A stretch of 56,446 bases of DNA from assembly GCA_947624585.1 (NCBI GenBank), contig CANQKZ010000003.1, forward strand, positions 1 through 56,446, given 5' to 3'. Each line of letters starts with the position of its first letter. Position 1 is the stretch's first letter. Below the pieces are notes generated by a model. The model ran no database searches, was not told the DNA's origin, and saw only the letters and a list, made by a program, of their open reading frames with translations. The translations under genes were made by a program, and so were the position numbers. Below are positions 51,152 to 56,446 of this stretch, in pieces. Origin of the DNA: an uncultured Oscillospiraceae bacterium. GTDB taxonomy: Bacteria; Bacillota; Clostridia; Oscillospirales; Oscillospiraceae.

Positions 51152-52507
51152 ATGGAACGCATAAAACCCCACACTCTCTCCGGCTTCATGGAGCTTCTGC
51201 CCGGGGAGCAGGCGCTGATGGACCGCATTACGGACACCGTCCGCCGGGTCTACGGCCTCTACGGCTTCACCGCCCTGGACACGCCTCTCATCGAAAGCTC
51301 CGACGTGCTCTTAGCCAAGGGCGGCGGGGAGACGGAGAAGCAGATCTACCGCTTCCGGAAGAGCGACAGCGATCTGAGCCTCCGGTTCGACCTGACGGTG
51401 CCTCTGGCGAAGTACGTGGCCCTGAACTACTCCAAGCTCACCTTCCCCTTCCGCCGGTACCAGATCGGCAAGGTCTACCGGGGCGAGCGCCCCCAGCGGG
51501 GCCGGTTTCGGGAGTTTTACCAGGCGGATATCGACGTCATCGGCGACGGGTCCCTCGACATCATGAACGAGGCCGAGGTCCCCTCCATCATCTACCGGGT
51601 GTTCACGGAGCTGGGACTTCACAAATTCGTCATCCGGGTCAACAACAGGAAGATCCTCAACGGCTTCTACGATATGCTGGGCCTCTCCGGCAAGTCCGGG
51701 GACATCATGCGGACCGTGGACAAGCTGGAGAAGATCGGGCCCGAGAAGGTGAAGGCCATTCTCCGCGGCGATTTCGGGATCCCCGAGGATGCGGCAAATC
51801 AGATTTTGGACTTTATGGCGATTCGCGGCGCCAACGACGAGGTGCTGGAGAGTCTGGCGGGATACCTGGGAAAGAACGAAACCTTTGACCGGGGCTTTAC
51901 GGAGCTGAAGACGGTGGTCATGTACCTCAAAGCCTTCGGCGTGCCGGAGGACCATTTCGCGGTGGACCTGACCATCGCCCGGGGGCTGGACTACTACACC
52001 GGCACCGTCTACGAGACGCAGATGACGGACCACCCGGAGGTGGGCTCCATCTGCTCCGGCGGCCGGTACGACGACCTGGCGGGGTATTACACCGACAGGG
52101 CCCTGCCCGGCGTGGGCATCTCCATCGGCCTTACGCGGCTCTTCTTCATCCTCAGCGACTGCGGACTTCTGAACACGGACCTGCCCACCGCCCCGGCGGA
52201 CGTGCTGATTTTGCCCATGACGGAGGACCGGGCCTTCGCCGTGGAGGCCGCCACCAAATTCCGGGAGGGCGGCGTCAGGACGCAGATCTATTCCGAAAAT
52301 AAGAAGTTCAAGGCCAAAATGGCCTACGCCAACCGCCTGGGCGTGCCCTTCGCCGTCCTTTTGGGCGAGGACGAGATTCGTGAGGGCCGGGTGTCCTTAA
52401 AGGACATGACCACCGGCTCCCAGGAGCTTCTGACGGTGAAAGAGGCCGTCCGCCGGGTGACGGAGGCCGCGGCTGTCCGCCGAGCCGCCGCGCCTGTCAG
52501 GGAATGA
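51152..52507 (+). CDS. hisS: Histidyl-tRNA synthetase
   Basis: A 451-residue class II synthetase. Motif 2 region KVYRGERPQRGRFREFYQAD, histidine-specific motif ARGLDYYTGTVYE and motif 3 GVGISIGLTRLFF, then the C-terminal anticodon domain (PADVLILPM..). The N-terminal SGFMELLPGEQALMDRI is typical. The start MERIKPH follows GAAAGG at about 10 bases. A HisZ-type regulatory subunit would lack the ARGLDYYTG box, which is present. No T-box or His leader is seen. Confidence 0.94.
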   Translation: MERIKPHTLSGFMELLPGEQALMDRITDTVRRVYGLYGFTALDTPLIESSDVLLAKGGGETEKQIYRFRKSDSDLSLRFDLTVPLAKYVALNYSKLTFPFRRYQIGKVYRGERPQRGRFREFYQADIDVIGDGSLDIMNEAEVPSIIYRVFTELGLHKFVIRVNNRKILNGFYDMLGLSGKSGDIMRTVDKLEKIGPEKVKAILRGDFGIPEDAANQILDFMAIRGANDEVLESLAGYLGKNETFDRGFTELKTVVMYLKAFGVPEDHFAVDLTIARGLDYYTGTVYETQMTDHPEVGSICSGGRYDDLAGYYTDRALPGVGISIGLTRLFFILSDCGLLNTDLPTAPADVLILPMTEDRAFAVEAATKFREGGVRTQIYSENKKFKAKMAYANRLGVPFAVLLGEDEIREGRVSLKDMTTGSQELLTVKEAVRRVTEAAAVRRAAAPVRE

Positions 52508-52510
52508 GCC

Positions 52511-53026
52511 ATGTCCCTCAAACACACGCTGACCGTTCTGCTCATCCTGCTCATCGCCGTGGCGGTGGTGGGCCTCGTGCTGTGCCGCCCCATGTCGGCG
52601 GAGCGGTACGCCAAAGGCGTCTTCAACCTGGCCGCCGTGGACGGGGCCTACGTCACCGCCTGGGAATACGCCCCGGAGGGGACGGAGCCGGAGGAGCTTC
52701 TTCTGAACACCGAGGACAGGACCCTGTCGCGCCTCACGGACCTCTTCGACGGCAAGGGCTTCGGCATGACGCCGGGGGGGCTCTTCGACCATGAGCTCCC
52801 GGAGCCGGAGGCCGGGGATATCTGCTGGCGGGTCACCCTCCAGTGTACCGTCTCCGACAGCTCCCTCACCGCCGAGTACCGGGGCGGCGAGCTGATGCTC
52901 ACCGGCAGCGGCTCCACCCTGGTCACCGCCCAGGACAAGGACGAGTGGGCGCGGGACGTCTTCGACCTCATCGCCCCCCTCTTCCCGGAGCCGGAACCGG
53001 CGGAGGACGGGGACGTACAGCAGTAA
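52511..53026 (+). CDS. Hypothetical membrane-anchored protein
   Basis: A 171-residue protein with one N-terminal span (about 5-25, LTVLLILLIAVAVVGLVLCR) and a small outer domain rich in acidic residues. It lies three bases after hisS and 44 before aspS, so it is probably cotranscribed. No family recognised. Confidence 0.7.
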   Translation: MSLKHTLTVLLILLIAVAVVGLVLCRPMSAERYAKGVFNLAAVDGAYVTAWEYAPEGTEPEELLLNTEDRTLSRLTDLFDGKGFGMTPGGLFDHELPEPEAGDICWRVTLQCTVSDSSLTAEYRGGELMLTGSGSTLVTAQDKDEWARDVFDLIAPLFPEPEPAEDGDVQQ

Positions 53027-53070
53027 AATACAAATTCTTCCATAAACTACAGATTCGGAGTGATACAGCT

Positions 53071-54846
53071 ATGGTTCAATCACGCACACACACCTGCGGG
53101 GAGCTCCGCATGGAGCACGTGGGGCAGCCTGTCCGGCTCGTGGGGTGGATGGAGAACGTCCGCGCCGTCAGCGCGGGCCTGGCGTTCCTGGTCCTGCGGG
53201 ACTTCTACGGCACCACCCAGGTTGTGGTGGAGGACGAGGCGCTGCTTACGAAGGTGCGCGGCTGGAATAAGGAGTCCACCATCTCCGTCACCGGTACCGT
53301 CCGGGAGCGCAGCAGCAAGAACCCCAACCAGCTCACCGGCGACATCGAGGTGGTCCCAGAGGAGATCGAGCTTCTGGGCCGCTGCCGCTATAACGAGCTG
53401 CCCTTCCAGATCAACCGCTCGAAGGAGGCCGACGAGGCTATCCGCCTCAAATACCGCTACCTTGATCTCCGCAACCCGGAGGTCAAGGCCAATATCGTCC
53501 TGCGCTCCAAGGTGGTGGCCGCTCTGCGCGCGGCCATGATCGACGAGGGATTTCTGGAGATCACCACCCCCATCCTCACCGCCAGTTCCCCCGAGGGCGC
53601 CAGGGACTACCTGGTGCCAAGCCGCAAGCACCCCGGCAAGTTCTACGCCCTGCCCCAGGCCCCCCAGCAGTTCAAGCAGCTGCTGATGACCTCCGGCTTC
53701 GACCGGTACTTCCAGATTGCCCCCTGCTTCCGGGACGAGGACGCCCGTGGCGACCGGTCCCCCGGCGAGTTCTACCAGCTGGACATGGAGATGGCCTTCG
53801 CCGACCAGGAGGATGTGCTGGCCGTCTTAGAGCGGGTGCTGGTGCCGGTCTTTGAAAAATTCGGCAAGTACAGCCGCGTCTCCCAGGCCCCTTTCCGCCG
53901 CATCCGGTATAACGACGCGCTGGAAAAGTACGGCACCGACAAGCCGGACCTGCGCATCGACCTGGAGATTCAAGACGCCACCGCTCACATGTCCCCCATC
54001 GGCTTCGGCCCCTTCGAGGGCCAGACCGTCAAGGCCATTGTGGTCACGGACTTCACCGCCACCCGCAAGCAGATCGACAGGCTCTGCGCGGACGTGGAGG
54101 TCCAGGCCGGACAGAAGCCCTACTGGTTCCGCCTGGACGAGAAGGGCCAGGTGGTGGGCGGCATCGCCAAATTCGTGGAGCCGCATAAGGAGGCCGTTAT
54201 CTCCGCTCTGGACCTGAAGCCCGGGTGCTTCGTTGGCCTCAGTGCCGGGAAGCTCAGCGCCGCCCAGAAGACGGCGGGCGTGATGCGCGTAAAGCTGGGC
54301 GCCCTCTGCCCCAACCACATGGACAGGGAGCAGTACGCCTTCTGCTGGATCGTGGACTTCCCCATGTACGAGATCGGTGAGGAGTCCGGGGAGCTTGAGT
54401 TCTGCCACAACCCCTTCTCCATGCCCAACGGCGGCCTGGAGGTGCTGAAGAAGGCCGCCTCCGGGGAGCTGGACCCCCTGACCATCACCGCCTTCCAGTA
54501 CGACCTGGTGATCAACGGCTACGAGTCCGCCTCCGGCGCCGTTCGTAACCACGACCCGGAGATCATGATCGAGGCATTCAAGCTGGTTCGCCTGGGTGAA
54601 GAGGACGTGAAGAGCAAGTTCCCCGCCATGTACAACGCCTTCTGCTACGGCGCGCCCCCCCACGCGGGCGCCGCCCCCGGCATCGACCGGATGATCATGC
54701 TCCTCACCGGCGAGGATCTGATCCGCGAGGTCATCGCCTTCCCCATGAACAAGTCCGCCCAGGACGTGATGATGGGCGCCCCCGGCGAGGTCACGGACAG
54801 GCAGCTTGCGGAGCTGTCCATCGCCGTCACCGCCCACGAGGAGTGA
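53071..54846 (+). CDS. aspS: Aspartyl-tRNA synthetase
   Basis: A 591-residue bacterial-type class II synthetase. N-terminal OB-fold anticodon domain (VRLVGWMENVRAVSAGLAFL), motif 1 after about residue 140, motif 2 (CFRDEDARGDRSPGEFYQLD), a GAD insertion domain and motif 3 (GAAPGIDRMIMLL). Bacterial length with the insertion intact. Possible mixed Asp/Asn charging cannot be read from the sequence. The start has CGGAGTG upstream. Confidence 0.96.
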   Translation: MVQSRTHTCGELRMEHVGQPVRLVGWMENVRAVSAGLAFLVLRDFYGTTQVVVEDEALLTKVRGWNKESTISVTGTVRERSSKNPNQLTGDIEVVPEEIELLGRCRYNELPFQINRSKEADEAIRLKYRYLDLRNPEVKANIVLRSKVVAALRAAMIDEGFLEITTPILTASSPEGARDYLVPSRKHPGKFYALPQAPQQFKQLLMTSGFDRYFQIAPCFRDEDARGDRSPGEFYQLDMEMAFADQEDVLAVLERVLVPVFEKFGKYSRVSQAPFRRIRYNDALEKYGTDKPDLRIDLEIQDATAHMSPIGFGPFEGQTVKAIVVTDFTATRKQIDRLCADVEVQAGQKPYWFRLDEKGQVVGGIAKFVEPHKEAVISALDLKPGCFVGLSAGKLSAAQKTAGVMRVKLGALCPNHMDREQYAFCWIVDFPMYEIGEESGELEFCHNPFSMPNGGLEVLKKAASGELDPLTITAFQYDLVINGYESASGAVRNHDPEIMIEAFKLVRLGEEDVKSKFPAMYNAFCYGAPPHAGAAPGIDRMIMLLTGEDLIREVIAFPMNKSAQDVMMGAPGEVTDRQLAELSIAVTAHEE

Positions 54847-54847
54847 G

Positions 54848-55285
54848 ATGCTCACAGAGCGCTGTTTCGGCCCCTACAGGACAGAGATCGACCCGGACGC
54901 GGCGCGGGAGTTCTATCGGCGCTTCCCCGGCTGGGACTGTGCCTGCGGCCACTGCCGGAATTTCCTGGCCCTGGCCCGTGGCCGCCGCCTGCCGGAGGAC
55001 ATCCTGACTGTGCTGGACGGTCTCGGCATCCCGCCGGAACGGGCAAGCTACGTGCTGATGCTGTGTCCGGGGGAGGACGGACTTCTCCGCTATGAATTTG
55101 GCTGCCGCCTCCCCGGCCGCGTCCTCAGCGGCCCTGAGCGTGGAGACGGCGGCGGCATTTGGTGCGGCCGCGAACCGGACCCCTCCGCCGACTGCGGCAT
55201 CCAGGAGCCATGCTTCGATCTCATGTTCTTCCGCGACCTGCCCTGGGTGCTGGACGAGCCGGTGGAGGGACCGGCGGAAAATTGA
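54848..55285 (+). CDS. Hypothetical protein with a CxCxxC motif
   Basis: A 145-residue soluble protein starting one base after the aspS stop codon. Residues 29-35 (WDCACGHCRNF) hold a CxCxxC cluster that could bind zinc, with three further cysteines downstream (YEFGCRLPG, IWCGRE, DCGIQEPC). The general look (CGHCRNF, LFRDLPWVLDEP) resembles small uncharacterised Firmicutes proteins, but no family is certain. Confidence 0.65.
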   Translation: MLTERCFGPYRTEIDPDAAREFYRRFPGWDCACGHCRNFLALARGRRLPEDILTVLDGLGIPPERASYVLMLCPGEDGLLRYEFGCRLPGRVLSGPERGDGGGIWCGREPDPSADCGIQEPCFDLMFFRDLPWVLDEPVEGPAEN

Positions 55286-55291
55286 ATCCAC

Positions 55292-55319
55292 CCCCCGGAC
55301 CGCTTTCCGGGGGATTTTT
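55292..55319 (+). terminator. Intrinsic terminator after the aspS operon
   Basis: CCCCCGGA pairs with TCCGGGGG and is followed by ATTTTT. Confidence 0.8.
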
Positions 55320-55340
55320 GGCGTCTTTTCCGTTTTCCTG

Positions 55341-55370
55341 TTGACCGGATGTATGCGGTTCCGGTATAAT
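55341..55370 (+). promoter_or_regulatory. guaA promoter
   Basis: TTGACC, an 18-base spacer and a perfect TATAAT, 35 bases before the start codon. Confidence 0.75.
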
Positions 55371-55404
55371 ATCCTCATCAAAACATTTTGGGAGGTACAT
55401 TTTT

Positions 55405-56388
55405 ATGATCTACGAAAGACGGCCCGAGGACATGACCCGCGTCACGACGCCAGAGCTGGCGGAAGCGTTCATCGCGGAGCAGGTGGAGGCTCTGCGGGAG
55501 CAGATCGGGGAAAAGAAGGTCCTGCTGGCCCTGTCCGGGGGCGTGGACTCCTCCGTGGTGGCGGCGCTGCTCATACGGGCGGTGGGCAGACAGCTCGTAT
55601 GCGTCCACGTCAACCACGGCCTTCTTCGCAAGGGCGAGCCGGAGCAGGTGATCCAGGTATTTCGCAACGAAATGGACGCCAACCTCATCTACGTGGACGC
55701 CTCCGACCGGTTCCTGGAGAAACTTGCGGGCGTCACGGACCCGGAGCGCAAGCGCATGATCATCGGCGGCGAGTTCATCGAGGTCTTCGCCGAGGAGGCC
55801 AGGAAGCTGGACGGCATCGAATTTCTGGCCCAGGGCACCATCTGGCCCGATATTCTGGAGTCCGAACGGGGCATCAAGGCCCACCACAACGCCGGGGGTC
55901 TGCCGGAGGACATGAAGTTCGAGCTGGTGGAGCCGGTGAAGATCCTCTTCAAGGACGAGGTCCGCGCGGTGGGCAAGGCCCTGGGCCTGCCCGACAGCAT
56001 GGTCTACCGCCAGCCCTTCCCAGGCCCCGGCCTCGGCGTCCGGTGTCCCGGCGCCATCACCCGCGACAGGCTGGAGGCGGTGCGCGAGTCCGACGCCATC
56101 CTCCGGGAGGAGTTCGCCAAGGCCGGTCTGGAGGGCAAGGTCTGGCAGTACTTCACCATCGTCCCCGACTTCAAGACCACCGGCGTCAAGGACGGCAAAC
56201 GCGCCTTCGAGTGGCCCGCCGTCATCCGCGCCGTCAACACCCGCGACGCCATGACCGCCACCGTCGAGCCCATCCCCTTCGACCTGATGAACAGAATCGT
56301 AGACCGCATCACCCACGAGGTCCCCGGCATCAACCGCGTCCTGTACGACTACACCCCGAAGCCTACGGGGACGATTGAGTGGGAATAA
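55405..56388 (+). CDS. guaA: GMP synthase, ATP pyrophosphatase subunit only
   Basis: Converts XMP to GMP with ATP and ammonia. It has 327 residues, equal to the C-terminal two thirds of usual bacterial GuaA. The PP-loop LALSGGVDSSVVAALL (about 40-55), HVNHGLLRKGE, QPFPGPGLGVR and the canonical end PTGTIEWE are intact, but the N-terminal class I glutamine amidotransferase domain is absent. A short helical extension takes its place. Archaea use such a stand-alone subunit with a separate glutaminase. Here the upstream DNA contains an unrelated gene, terminator and promoter, so this is not a truncation by the window edge. Confidence 0.93.
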   Translation: MIYERRPEDMTRVTTPELAEAFIAEQVEALREQIGEKKVLLALSGGVDSSVVAALLIRAVGRQLVCVHVNHGLLRKGEPEQVIQVFRNEMDANLIYVDASDRFLEKLAGVTDPERKRMIIGGEFIEVFAEEARKLDGIEFLAQGTIWPDILESERGIKAHHNAGGLPEDMKFELVEPVKILFKDEVRAVGKALGLPDSMVYRQPFPGPGLGVRCPGAITRDRLEAVRESDAILREEFAKAGLEGKVWQYFTIVPDFKTTGVKDGKRAFEWPAVIRAVNTRDAMTATVEPIPFDLMNRIVDRITHEVPGINRVLYDYTPKPTGTIEWE

Positions 56389-56446
56389 CTGACAAAACCC
56401 GCAAAGCCTTGAAAACACTGGGTTTTTGAAGCGGAAACGGGGCATT

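Noticed and set aside
56394-56428. Terminator after guaA
   Set aside because: AAAACCC/GGGTTTT can pair, but the stem is weak with a long loop and the window ends shortly after, so it was not annotated.

Overview
The window is a contiguous piece of a GC-rich, apparently spore-forming Firmicute chromosome. Clostridia, probably an Oscillospiraceae-like lineage, is the likeliest source. This is an inference from the spore-cortex germination protein YpeB, a Firmicutes-style mreC-mreD-pbp2-minD-mgsA neighbourhood, GntR/YtrA-type ABC regulation, tandem ECF sigma/anti-sigma pairs and strong Shine-Dalgarno sites. No rRNA, tRNA, CRISPR array, prophage or complete insertion sequence was recognised. Most of the sequence is housekeeping genes, and the unusual material sits between genes.

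Layout. 0.4-5.8 kb (minus): mltG, alaS, an unknown gene and a cupin. 5.9 kb: a 55-residue cysteine-rich membrane peptide. 6.1-8.1 kb (minus): a WecG/TagA glycosyltransferase, a DJ-1/PfpI protein and 5-formyl-THF cyclo-ligase. 8.6-11.8 kb (minus): ypeB and gltX. 11.8-15.0 kb (plus): an FHA-SEDS fusion and its partner penicillin-binding protein. 15.5-17.5 kb (minus): a two-component system. 17.6-20.6 kb (plus): enolase, a small exported protein and a DUF4349-like lipoprotein. 20.7-29.5 kb (minus): a complete shikimate-to-Phe/Tyr operon (aroF, tyrA, aroB, aroA, aroC, pheA, aroE-aroK fusion, aroQ) behind a Phe/Tyr-rich leader peptide and attenuator, ending next to an acetyltransferase broken by an amber codon. 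29.6-36.6 kb: degV, a split chromate transporter, a MATE exporter, trmL, pgk and tpiA. 37-40.5 kb: two tandem ECF sigma/anti-sigma pairs. 40.5-42.4 kb (minus): a GntR-ABC operon. 43.4-56.4 kb (plus): U32 protein, maf, mreC, mreD, mrdA, minD, mgsA, hisS, a small protein, aspS, a small protein and a glutaminase-less guaA.

Three interspersed repeat families fill most long intergenic regions. Family A (about 300-450 bp) carries a conserved core and ends in a hairpin of polypyrimidine and polypurine arms. It occurs singly and as head-to-head pairs. Families B (about 158 bp, TACTAAT termini) and C (161 bp, GGAACCTCTGAA termini) are MITE-like. Both C copies have inserted into the same CTAA site in the tip of a B copy, and B and C share a 20-nt core motif in their centres. 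Paired arms change together between copies in B and A, which argues that the folded structure matters.

Functionally, the window combines cell-wall growth (mltG, two SEDS/PBP-type modules, mreCD), aromatic amino acid synthesis under leader-peptide control, lower glycolysis (eno, pgk, tpiA), aminoacyl-tRNA synthetases (Ala, Glu, His, Asp) and several self-regulated signalling operons whose operators can be read directly.
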